Shown here piece by piece: positions 50,790 through 58,546 of a stretch of DNA of 64,000 nucleotides (within the stretch, counting starts at the first letter, position 1; each line of letters begins with the position of its first letter). Position numbers and translations under genes: made by a program. The DNA is from Streptomyces laurentii (lineage in GTDB: Bacteria; Actinomycetota; Actinomycetes; Streptomycetales; Streptomycetaceae): assembly GCA_002355495.1 (NCBI GenBank), contig AP017424.1, positions 5,273,501 through 5,337,500 on the forward strand. Reading direction: 5' to 3'. The notes under the pieces were generated by a model. It was not told where the DNA came from. It made no database searches and saw only the letters and a list, made by a program, of their open reading frames with translations.

Positions 50790-52880
50790 TCACAGCCCCC
50801 GGCGCGTCATCCGGTCCAGGGCCGCCTGGCACAGCGTCAGCAGCTTCTCGTCGTCGTGGACGTCGTGTGAGCCGGCGCCGTCCTCGCGCGCGTTGTGCCG
50901 TCGCCGGCGCGCCAGTTCCGCGCGGATCACCGGCTCGGCCTCCGCCGCCAGCGGGCCCATCTCCGCCAGGCACTCGGCGACCTCCACGCGGGCGAACCGG
51001 TTCTCCTCCCAGGCCGCGAGCAGCACCGGCAGTACCGCGTCCGGTTCCCCGGCGGCCCGCCACAGCGCCGCCGCCGAGCGCACCCGCACCCACAGGTCGC
51101 GCGATCCGAGCCCCGCGCGCAGCGCGGGGGCCGCCTCCCGGGCCGCCGGGCCGATCGCGCCGAGCGACAGCGCCGCCGCGCACCACTCGGCGCAGGTCAC
51201 CCCCGGCCGCAGCCACCCCTCCAGCGCGGCGACCGCCTCCTCGGGCGGGCCGTCGATCGACCACAGCGTGTGCGCCGCCACCGACGACACGGCCGCCGAC
51301 TCGGCGCCGAGCAGCTCCCGTACCTCGGGCAGCGCCTCCCGCGCCGCCGGGCCGAACGCGGCCAGCGTCCGCAGACACGCCTCACGCACCCACTCGCGCC
51401 GGTTCGGCGGCGCGCCGCGCAGCACCCGCAGTACCTCGGGCAGCGCCTGCGCGCCCCGTACCGCCGCCAGCGCGAACAGCAGCGGCGCCGCCCGCTCGTG
51501 CAGCCGGTCGTCGAGCGTCACCTCGGCGAGCCGGCGGCGCAGCACCGGGGCGAGCGGCAGCGCGGCGGGGCCGAGCGCGTCCACGGCGTACAGGAGTTCG
51601 CTCCGTACCTCGTGCTCTTCCAGAGCCCGTGCGAGCAGCGGCACCGCCCGTGCGTCGCCGGAGCGGGCGAGCGCGAGAAGCGCGGCGCTCTTGCCCGACC
51701 GGTCGCCCGTGCCTCGCCGGCCCAGCGGCGCGGCGGGCCCGGTGGCGAGGCGGGTGGCGAGCGCGTCCGCGGCCGGCGCGGCCAGTTCGAAGAGGCGCTC
51801 CAGGAACGAGGTGGCGGCCTCGCGCAGGCGCGGCTCCGGGTCGCTCAGCTGCTCGCCGACGAGCCGTACGACCTCCTCGTACCGCCCCCGCCAGATCCGG
51901 ATCAGCCCGCCGGCCAGCCAGATCGCGTCCGACCGCTGTCCCCAGTCGGGGCTGCGCAGCTGGGCGAGGAGCAGGGCGTGGCGGTCGTCGACGCGGTCGT
52001 CGAGGGCGGTGTGCAGGGTACGGAGCAGCTCCTCCGTCCAGGGGGTGCGGCGGCCCGCGGAGTGCTCTTCGAGGAGCTCGCGGACCTGGCCGATCAGGGT
52101 CGGCGCGGCGGTCCGCGGGGTCTCGGCGGGGCGGTCGGGCGGGGTGGTGCGCACCTCGTCGAGGAGGACGGTGACGAGTTGGACCACGTCGTCCGGGATC
52201 TCGGCCGGCGCGCAGCGGGCGAGCTGGGCGAGGGCGGCGAGCCGCAGCCCCGGCGCCTGCGCGGCGCGTGCCAGCCAGGCCAGCCAGTCCACGGTCTCGC
52301 CGTGCAGCGACTCGTGCCGCAGTGCGATCCGGCCCACGGCCGCGACCAGTGCGAGCCGTACCTCGGTGTCCCGTTCGATGGTGAGACGTTCCCGCAGGAG
52401 TCCGAGCACCCGCGCCGGGTCCGGGTGCAGCGAGGCGAGCGCGCACGGGGTGGCGAGCCGCACTTCGAGGTCGGGGTCGTCGATCAGCCCCAGGAAGACG
52501 TCGGCGCCGGCGGCGATCGCGGCGGCGGCCATCGCGTAGTTCCCGGCGGGGATGAACTCCTCGTCGTCGGGATCGAGTTCGTCCATCTCTTCGTCGCCGT
52601 CCAGGTCGATGCCGCCGACGCTGGTCAGTAACTCGACGATGCCGCCCCGGTCCTGGACGGTGGCGTCGGCGACGAGTTCGAGGAGGAAGGGGATGCAGGC
52701 GAGCGTCGAGTCGTAGACGTCGCCCTGGTGGTGCACGGCGCCGTACATGCCGTCCAGGGCCTGTTCGCGCTCGGCGGGGTCGTCGGAACCGAGTCCGCGC
52801 AGCAGCTCCGGCACATCGTCGGCAGGGCCGTACGCATGCCCCAACGAGGCCCAGTCGACCTCCTCGATCCCCGTCAGCAT
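50790..52880 (-). CDS. HEAT-repeat protein
   Basis: A 696-residue protein made of about ten helical HEAT-like repeats (DPDLEVRLATPCALASL, DPEPRLREAATSFLERLFEL, SRDLWVRVRSAAALWRAAGE, NRFARVEVAECLAEMGPLA). An acidic patch DLDGDEEMDELDPDDEE lies near residue 100. No enzymatic domain, signal or membrane segment is seen. Such scaffolds bind other proteins. No partner is evident nearby, as the flanking genes are RodA/FtsW and NHEJ ligase. ATG 52880 is chosen; longer frames upstream are low-complexity. Confidence 0.85.
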   Translation of the reverse strand: MLTGIEEVDWASLGHAYGPADDVPELLRGLGSDDPAEREQALDGMYGAVHHQGDVYDSTLACIPFLLELVADATVQDRGGIVELLTSVGGIDLDGDEEMDELDPDDEEFIPAGNYAMAAAAIAAGADVFLGLIDDPDLEVRLATPCALASLHPDPARVLGLLRERLTIERDTEVRLALVAAVGRIALRHESLHGETVDWLAWLARAAQAPGLRLAALAQLARCAPAEIPDDVVQLVTVLLDEVRTTPPDRPAETPRTAAPTLIGQVRELLEEHSAGRRTPWTEELLRTLHTALDDRVDDRHALLLAQLRSPDWGQRSDAIWLAGGLIRIWRGRYEEVVRLVGEQLSDPEPRLREAATSFLERLFELAAPAADALATRLATGPAAPLGRRGTGDRSGKSAALLALARSGDARAVPLLARALEEHEVRSELLYAVDALGPAALPLAPVLRRRLAEVTLDDRLHERAAPLLFALAAVRGAQALPEVLRVLRGAPPNRREWVREACLRTLAAFGPAAREALPEVRELLGAESAAVSSVAAHTLWSIDGPPEEAVAALEGWLRPGVTCAEWCAAALSLGAIGPAAREAAPALRAGLGSRDLWVRVRSAAALWRAAGEPDAVLPVLLAAWEENRFARVEVAECLAEMGPLAAEAEPVIRAELARRRRHNAREDGAGSHDVHDDEKLLTLCQAALDRMTRRGL

Positions 52881-53260
52881 GCCAGGCCGCCTTCCCCGTG
52901 AGCGCTGTACCAGGGAGCAAGTGTGCACCAATGGGCCGACATCAAGGCCCTGCCTGCGCGGCCGGGAGCGCCGAGCCGCGCCCGGCCGCTCGCTTTGCGC
53001 CACGCGAGGGTGCGTGAGGGGGGCCGACCGGCCCTTGACCCGGCGCTCTCGGGCGTCCGTGAGCCCTCTGGTGACACTCTGCTCACGCGCGCGCGCCCGC
53101 TGGACCGGCGCACTTGTGCGCGGGGGCGCAGAAGGGGGCGCTCGTGAGGGGCGCACAGGCACTTTGTCCGGAACGGAGCGCAGATAAAAGGCAGTCGTGA
53201 TTCGGCCAGCGCGGTCCGATTGGGGACGCTTGCTGCTAAAGGGACGGGCCCGGTGCCTGG
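52881..53260. other. 380-bp intergenic region
   Basis: I see no convincing gene or RNA here. It separates the HEAT gene start from the ligase 3' end, both on the minus strand, so it should hold the HEAT promoter and a ligase terminator. It includes a run of alternating GC (about 53088-53098) but no strong dyad that I could find. Confidence 0.5.
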
Positions 53261-54322
53261 TCACCGGCCGTCTGCGGGCGGGTGCTCACCCGGCGGGCGC
53301 TCACCAGGCAGCGCGGTCGGCGCGGCCGACGCGTCGGGCGCGGTCGCGTCGCGTACGCGGACGAAGCGCGCCGTGTCCGGCCGGTCCTGGCGCCCCGCGG
53401 GCAGGCGCAGCTCGACCGGCAGGGGTGCGGCGAGCGGCCGTACGGTCCCGTGCTCCGGGTCCTCCTCCGGCGCGCCGAGCAGCCCCGCGCCCGCCGTCAG
53501 CTCGGCGACCTGGTGCGCCTGGGGGCCGGTGAGGCGCGGGCTGGTGCGCAGGGTGCGGCCGTCGGCGAGCCGGACGAGCAGCGCGTGCGGCCGGTCCGGC
53601 GGCCCGAACACCCCGACCAGCAGGGCGTCCTCGGTGTCCGCGTGCCGGATCTTCCGCCACGACCAGGTGGGGCCCGGACGGTACGTGGAGTCCCACGCCT
53701 TCGCCACGATCCCCTCCACGCCCGCCGCGCGCAGCGCGCCGAACCACTCGCGGGCCGTCGCCTCGTCGTCGGTCGCGAGCACCCGCTGGAGCGGCGGGCC
53801 GGTGCCGGCGAGCGCCTCGGCGAGCAGGTCCCAGCGTTCCCGCAGCGGCCGGCCGCGCAGATCGCGCCCGGGCAGGGCGAGCAGATCGAAGGCGATGTAC
53901 GAGACGGGGACGCCGGCCCGCTCGCGGTCCCGGTGCGTGCGCAGCAGGTCGGTGAAGCTGAGCCGGCCCTCGCGGTACGCGCACAGCTCGCCGTCCAGGA
54001 CGACGCCCGGCGGCAGCCGTTCGCCCAGGTAGCCGGCGATCCCGGGGAACTCCGGCGCCAGGTCGCGCCGGGCCCGGGACTGCAGGACGACCCGGCCGCC
54101 GTCGAGGACGAAGGCGAGGGCGCGGAAACCGTCGAGCTTGAGGGAGTACTGGAAGCCGCCCGGGACCCCGCCCTGCCGGGGGATCTCGTCCACGGAACGC
54201 GGCCGCATGACCTCCAGCGGCGGGCGCAGCACGATGCCGCTTGCCCCGCCTGCCCCGCCTGCCCCGCCTGCCCGGCCCGGGTCGCCTGCCCCGCTTGCCC
54301 GGCCCGGGTCGGCGGCGGTCAC
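53261..54322 (-). CDS. ATP-dependent DNA ligase (NHEJ type)
   Basis: A 353-residue ligase with adenylation motif KLDGFRALAF (nucleotidyl Lys), VVLDGELCAY, VSYIAFDLLAL, GVEGIVAKAWDSTYRPG and WRKIRH, followed by an OB fold (about 220-300). There is no DNA-binding N-terminal domain, as in stand-alone LigC/LigD-ligase proteins. The first 28 residues are Gly/Ala repeats encoded by 9-bp units (about 54242-54310). Its ATG overlaps the stop of the LigD polymerase gene by 4 nt. Together with Ku it would seal double-strand breaks. Confidence 0.93.
   Translation of the reverse strand: MTAADPGRASGAGDPGRAGGAGGAGGASGIVLRPPLEVMRPRSVDEIPRQGGVPGGFQYSLKLDGFRALAFVLDGGRVVLQSRARRDLAPEFPGIAGYLGERLPPGVVLDGELCAYREGRLSFTDLLRTHRDRERAGVPVSYIAFDLLALPGRDLRGRPLRERWDLLAEALAGTGPPLQRVLATDDEATAREWFGALRAAGVEGIVAKAWDSTYRPGPTWSWRKIRHADTEDALLVGVFGPPDRPHALLVRLADGRTLRTSPRLTGPQAHQVAELTAGAGLLGAPEEDPEHGTVRPLAAPLPVELRLPAGRQDRPDTARFVRVRDATAPDASAAPTALPGERPPGEHPPADGR
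54242..54310. repeat. 9-bp coding repeat at the ligase 5' end
   Basis: TGCCCCGCC occurs three times in a row (54242-54268), followed by related 9-mers. It encodes a Gly/Ala-rich N-terminal run on the minus strand. Confidence 0.85.
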
Positions 54323-55212
54323 GGCAGGGCTCCGGCCGCCGACGTATCGAAGAGCGGGGCGAGCAGATCCCCGTACCGCTCCAGCCGCGGCGGTACGGCG
54401 TCCAGCAGCAGCACCAGCCGCCCCGGGTCACCACCGGCCGCCGTGTCCGCGACCTCCTCCCAGGTCACGGGCGCGGACACGGCGGGCAGCCGGCGGGCCC
54501 GCAGGGTGTAGGGGGTCGCGGTGGTCTTCGCGGCGGCGTTCTGGCTGAAGTCGACGAAGACCTTGCCGGGGCGCAGGGCCTTGGTCATCCGGTGCACGAC
54601 CAGCGCGGGCAGCTCCGCCGCCGCCTCGACGGCGAGCCGGCGCGCGTACGCGGACACCTCGGCGGACGGGGTCGGGGCCAGCGGCGCGAGCAGGTGCAGG
54701 CCCTTGGAGCCGGAGGTCTTCGGGTACGCCGTGATCCCGTCGGCCGCGAGCCGTTCCCGCAGGTGGAGCGCGACCCGGCAGCACTCGACGACGGTCGCGG
54801 GCGGCCCCGGGTCGAGGTCGAGGACCAGCCGGTCGGCGACGGCGGGGGAGCCGGCCCGCCACTGCGGGGTGTGGAACTCCACCACCAGATTCGCCGCCCA
54901 CACCAGCGACGGCAGGTCCTGGATCATCACCTGGCGGGCGCGGGGCGCGTCCGAGCGGGGCACCGGGGTGGTCGTCACCCAGGCGGGGGTGCCGGGCGGC
55001 GGATTCTTGGTGAAGAAGAGCTGGCCGTCGGGGCCGTCGGGATAGCGCAGGAAGGACACCGGGCGGTCGCGCAGATGCGGCAGGATCGCGGCCCCGACGG
55101 TGGCGTAGTAGTGGAGCAGCTCCCCTTTGGTGGTGCCGGTGGCCGGGTGGATGACCTTGTCCAGGTTGCTCAGGGAAAGGCGCCGCCCCGCCACCTCCGT
55201 GACCGGCGTCAT
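54319..55212 (-). CDS. ligD: LigD-type NHEJ DNA polymerase/primase
   Basis: A 297-residue stand-alone polymerase domain of LigD (archaeo-eukaryotic primase fold): LSNLDKVIHPATGTTKGELL, VSFLRYPDGPDG, catalytic DxD in VLDLDPGPPA, KTSGSKGLHL and GKVFVDFSQNAAAKTT. It fills gaps and adds ribonucleotides at breaks. Ligase is a separate overlapping gene and the 3'-phosphoesterase domain of mycobacterial LigD is absent here. The ATG lies only 51 bp from the divergent ku start. Confidence 0.96.
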   Translation of the reverse strand: MTPVTEVAGRRLSLSNLDKVIHPATGTTKGELLHYYATVGAAILPHLRDRPVSFLRYPDGPDGQLFFTKNPPPGTPAWVTTTPVPRSDAPRARQVMIQDLPSLVWAANLVVEFHTPQWRAGSPAVADRLVLDLDPGPPATVVECCRVALHLRERLAADGITAYPKTSGSKGLHLLAPLAPTPSAEVSAYARRLAVEAAAELPALVVHRMTKALRPGKVFVDFSQNAAAKTTATPYTLRARRLPAVSAPVTWEEVADTAAGGDPGRLVLLLDAVPPRLERYGDLLAPLFDTSAAGALP

Positions 55213-55217
55213 ACGAT

Positions 55218-55243
55218 GAGAATCCCACGAAACCCGAATTCTC
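55218..55243. promoter_or_regulatory. Inverted repeat in the ligD/ku divergent promoter
   Basis: GAGAAT (55218-55223) and ATTCTC (55238-55243) flank a 14-nt spacer and occupy half of the 51-bp gap between the NHEJ polymerase and ku. One bound protein would affect both directions. Confidence 0.6.
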
Positions 55244-55263
55244 GGTGTGAAAGGGATTGAACA

Positions 55264-56442
55264 GTGCGATCCATCTGGAACGGCGCCATATCCTTCGGCC
55301 TGGTCAGCATCCCGATCAAGCTGGTCAACGCGACCGAGAGCCGGTCCGTCTCCTTCCGCCAGATCCACGCCGCGGACGGCGGCCGCATCCGCTACCGGAA
55401 GGTGTGCGAGCTGGACGGCGAGGAGGTCGCCCAGGCGGACATCGGCAAGGCGTACGAGGACGCCGACGGCACCATGATCCCGATCACCGACGAGGACCTG
55501 GCGGCACTGCCGCTGCCGACGGCGAAGACGATCGAGATCGTGGCCTTCGTACCGGCCGGGGACATCGACCCGCTCCAGATGGACGCCGCGTACTACCTCT
55601 CCGCCAGCGGTGTGCCGGCCGCCAAGCCGTACACGCTGCTGCGCGAGGCGCTGAAGCGGAGCGAGAAGGTGGCGGTCGCGAAGTACGCGCTGCGCGGGCG
55701 GGAACGGCTCGGCATGCTGCGTGTCGTCGACGACGTGATCGCCATGCACGGGCTGCTCTGGCCGGACGAGATCCGCGCCCCGGAGGGTGTCGCCCCCGAG
55801 ACGCCGGTGTCGGTCAAGGACGCCGAACTCGACTTGGCGGACGCCCTGATGGCCACCCTCGGCGAGGTCGACATCGACTCGCTGCACGACGACTACCGCG
55901 AGGCCGTGGAGGAGATGATCGCCGCGAAGGCGGCCGGCGGCGAGGGGCTCGCTCCTCCGGAGCCCGAGGAGACCGGCGGCGGCAAGGTGATCGACCTGAT
56001 GGCGGCGCTGGAGAGCAGCGTCCGGGCGGCCAAGGAGGCCCGGGGCGAGCCGGCCGAGGTGACCGAACTCCGGCCGCGCGCCAAGGAGTCGGCGGGTTCC
56101 TCGGCCGGCTCGCATGCCGGGTCGCGGGCCGGGTCGCGGGCCGGGGCGCGGGCGACGCCCAAGGAGACCGGCGCGAAGAGGTCCACGGCCCGGACGGCGA
56201 AGAAGACGGCGGCGGCACCCGCCCGGAAGTCGACCTCGAAGACATCGGCGGCGTCGAAGGCGTCGTCCTCCCCTGCCTCGTCCTCCAAAGCGTCGACGGC
56301 CTCGACCGCCTCCTCGAAGGCGACGGGTCGGAGCGCGCGGCCCGCCGCGAAGAAGCAGACCGCGAAGAAGCAGACCGCGAAGAAGGAGTCCGTCAAGAAG
56401 GAGTCGGCCAAGAAAGCCGCGCCACGTCGGCGTACGGCCTGA
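55264..56442 (+). CDS. ku: Ku DNA end-binding protein
   Basis: A 392-residue Ku. The beta-barrel core (about 1-260) begins RSIWNGAISFGLVSIPIKLV and includes RYRKVCELDGEEV and KYALRGRERLGMLRVVDDV. The C-terminal 130 residues are Lys/Ala/Ser-rich, with Gly-Ser-Arg-Ala repeats and KKQTAKKQTAKKESVKKES, a histone-like tail that in other actinobacteria mediates DNA bridging and recruits ligase. Ku binds broken ends as a homodimer and recruits the LigD enzymes encoded on the opposite strand. The start is GTG 55264 with AAAGGG upstream. Confidence 0.96.
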   Translation: MRSIWNGAISFGLVSIPIKLVNATESRSVSFRQIHAADGGRIRYRKVCELDGEEVAQADIGKAYEDADGTMIPITDEDLAALPLPTAKTIEIVAFVPAGDIDPLQMDAAYYLSASGVPAAKPYTLLREALKRSEKVAVAKYALRGRERLGMLRVVDDVIAMHGLLWPDEIRAPEGVAPETPVSVKDAELDLADALMATLGEVDIDSLHDDYREAVEEMIAAKAAGGEGLAPPEPEETGGGKVIDLMAALESSVRAAKEARGEPAEVTELRPRAKESAGSSAGSHAGSRAGSRAGARATPKETGAKRSTARTAKKTAAAPARKSTSKTSAASKASSSPASSSKASTASTASSKATGRSARPAAKKQTAKKQTAKKESVKKESAKKAAPRRRTA

Positions 56443-56621
56443 TCAAGAGCGTGCGTCTCTGATCATTTTCGGTCGAGAAGGAAGGCGTGCCGACCGGCGA
56501 CCTGTCCACCTGGTGGCGCTGCCGCCCCCGTGGAGGTGCGCCGGAGGCTGTCCGGATCGAGCCCTACCCGCAGGTATTCGTCGATCACGCAGTGTACGAT
56601 CCGCTGGCGGCGAATGGTGCC

Positions 56622-56642
56622 GAATATGCCAAATCCATATTC
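56622..56642. promoter_or_regulatory. Inverted repeat upstream of the response regulator
   Basis: GAATATG-N7-CATATTC is a perfect 7-bp dyad in an AT-rich island about 58 nt before the regulator start. It is unusually AT-rich for this window, suggesting an operator or promoter. Confidence 0.55.
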
Positions 56643-56699
56643 AGCAGGCATCTTTGACATCGCGGAGGGGCGGTTTCTTGGCTCGCGGGGAGCTTGGCC

Positions 56700-57440
56700 A
56701 TGGGGGGGAAGATGACGCACCGCACACCGGAAAGACCCACGCCTCTCGACGGGGCCGGCGCCTATTCCTCGGCGGGCGGCGACGTCTGGCGGATCCTGGT
56801 GGTGGAAAGCGACAGCGCGCAGGCCGAACCGCTCATGGCGGGGCTGCGCCGGTGCGGCCACCAGGTGAGCCGGGTCGATACGGGCGGCGCCGCGCTCCAG
56901 GCGTACGGCGACATGGACCTCGTCCTCATCGACCTCGAACTGCCCGACATCGACGGGCTGGAGGTCTGCCGGCTGATCCGCGCGGCGGCCGACACCCCGG
57001 TCATCGCCCTCAGCACCCTCGGCTCCGAACTGGACCGGGTGCTCGGCCTCCAGGCCGGCGCCGACGACTACCTCGTCAAGCCGTACGGATTCCGTGAACT
57101 CGTGGCCCGCGCCCAGGCGGTCATGCGCCGGGCCCGGCCCCGTCCGCGCTGTACGGGCGTCATCGCGCGCGGGTCGCTGCGCATCGACGTCGGCGCCCGC
57201 GAGGTCAGCCTCGACGGCCGGCAGATCGACGTCACCCGCAAGGAGTTCGACATCCTGCATCTGCTCGCCTCCGACCCCGGCAACGTCGTTCCGCGCAAGC
57301 GGCTCATGCAGCAGATCTGGGGCGACTCCTGGTCCCGCCGGACCGTGGACACGCATGTGAGCAGTCTGCGCGGCAAGCTCGGCTGCCCGCAGTGGATCGT
57401 GACCGTCCGCGGAGTGGGGTTCCGGCTCGGCGACGGGTGA
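56700..57440 (+). CDS. Orphan OmpR-family response regulator
   Basis: A 246-residue regulator. The receiver domain has phospho-acceptor Asp in LVLIDLELPDIDG and Lys in DYLVKPYGFREL, while the acidic pocket reads VVESDSAQ and the switch Thr position is Ser (ALSTLG), so it is mildly atypical. The winged helix has VTRKEFDILHLLASDPGN and TVDTHVSSLRGKLG. GGGGAG is 7 nt before ATG 56700; another ATG at 56712 is possible. No kinase gene is adjacent. The PPTase gene follows after 57 bp, hinting at secondary-metabolism control. Confidence 0.9.
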   Translation: MGGKMTHRTPERPTPLDGAGAYSSAGGDVWRILVVESDSAQAEPLMAGLRRCGHQVSRVDTGGAALQAYGDMDLVLIDLELPDIDGLEVCRLIRAAADTPVIALSTLGSELDRVLGLQAGADDYLVKPYGFRELVARAQAVMRRARPRPRCTGVIARGSLRIDVGAREVSLDGRQIDVTRKEFDILHLLASDPGNVVPRKRLMQQIWGDSWSRRTVDTHVSSLRGKLGCPQWIVTVRGVGFRLGDG

Positions 57441-57497
57441 GCGCGGCGACCGCGCGCGCTCCCACCCCGTACTCTCTGGCCGATGGAAGGACACCGA

Positions 57498-58268
57498 ATG
57501 ACGCGGGCCGACGCCTGGCTGCTTGACGTCACCGAGGAACCCGGCACCGGCCCTGGCCCCGGCCCTGGCACCGGCCCCGGCCCCGATGACGCCCTCGACC
57601 TCACCCCGCTCGACGCCCACGAGCGCGAGCGGGCCGCCGCGTTCCTCCGGCCCGCCGACCGTCATCTCTACGCGGTGGCGCACCTCGCGCTGCGCGTGAT
57701 CCTCGGCGGGCTGCTCGGCGAACGCCCCGCCGACCTGGTCTTCGGCCGCGACACCTGTCCCTGCTGCGGCGGGCCGCACGGCCGCCCGGTCCTCGCGGTC
57801 CCCTCGCCCCCGCTGCACTTCTCCCTGTCCCACACCCCCGGCCGGGTCCTCGTCGCGACGGCGCCCGTCCCGGTCGGCGCCGACGTCGAAGGCCGGCCCG
57901 CCCCCGAGTCCGTACGCGACCTGGCGAGCGTCCTGCACCCGAGCGAGCGCGCCGAGGTCGAGGCCGCACCCGACCCCGAGCGCCGGAGCGCGGTCTTCGG
58001 CCGGATCTGGGCGCGCAAGGAGGCGTATCTGAAGGGGCTCGGCACCGGCCTCGGCCGCGATCCGGGCCTGGACGACCTCGGCGGGGACCCCGTGCGTGAG
58101 CCCGGCCGCCATCCGGCCGACTGGTCGGTGTACGACCTGCCCTGCGGCCCCCGCCACCACGGCGCTCTCGCCCTGCGCGCCCCCCGCTCGGACGCCGGGC
58201 CGCGCCTGCGTCACTTCGCGTCGCTCGCCGCGCTGCGGGCCGAACCGCCCACGCCCGCAGGGGAGTAG
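57498..58268 (+). CDS. Sfp-type 4'-phosphopantetheinyl transferase
   Basis: A 256-residue PPTase with the motifs HFSLSHTPGRVLVATA, VGADVEGRP (Mg-binding Asp and Glu) and FGRIWARKEAYLKGLG. These transferases load the pantetheine arm of CoA onto carrier proteins of polyketide and peptide synthetases. A CCXC-type CPCCGG lies mid-domain. The N-terminus carries a Gly-Pro repeat encoded by GGCCCC-like hexamers (about 57545-57584). GGAAGGA before ATG 57498 sets the start. No synthase gene lies in the window, so it likely serves clusters elsewhere. Confidence 0.93.
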   Translation: MTRADAWLLDVTEEPGTGPGPGPGTGPGPDDALDLTPLDAHERERAAAFLRPADRHLYAVAHLALRVILGGLLGERPADLVFGRDTCPCCGGPHGRPVLAVPSPPLHFSLSHTPGRVLVATAPVPVGADVEGRPAPESVRDLASVLHPSERAEVEAAPDPERRSAVFGRIWARKEAYLKGLGTGLGRDPGLDDLGGDPVREPGRHPADWSVYDLPCGPRHHGALALRAPRSDAGPRLRHFASLAALRAEPPTPAGE

Positions 58269-58372
58269 TCCACGGTCCCGGCCCCCTTCCCGGCCCTCCG
58301 CGGGTCCCGCCGCTGGTCCTCTCCGGGTCCCCTCCCGGCCCTGGGTTCCCCTCCGCCGTCTCGACGGAATCT

Positions 58373-58453
58373 TGACCTCCGCTTGTTGAAACCACACGGA
58401 AACCCCGCGCGGCCTGCGGAATCCCACGCAGCTCTGACCTCCCGCGCGTTGAA
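58373..58453 (+). promoter_or_regulatory. Paired direct repeats upstream of the multicopper oxidase gene
   Basis: The composite TGACCTCC...GTTGAA occurs at 58373-58390 and again at 58435-58453, spaced 62 nt, within the 278-bp gap before the oxidase. Two helically aligned copies suggest an activator or alternative-sigma element, but it matches no consensus I can name. Confidence 0.45.
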
Positions 58454-58546
58454 CCCGTCCGAGGCGCCGCCGAAGAATTGAGGCCGTGTTCCGGCCGGGT
58501 TCCCCCGGCCGGTTTCTTGTTCACGCCGGAATTCTTGGGGGATTAC

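Noticed and set aside
52881..53260. Possible tRNA or small RNA in the 380-bp gap
   Set aside because: No cloverleaf, CCA-type end or strong hairpin could be found by eye.
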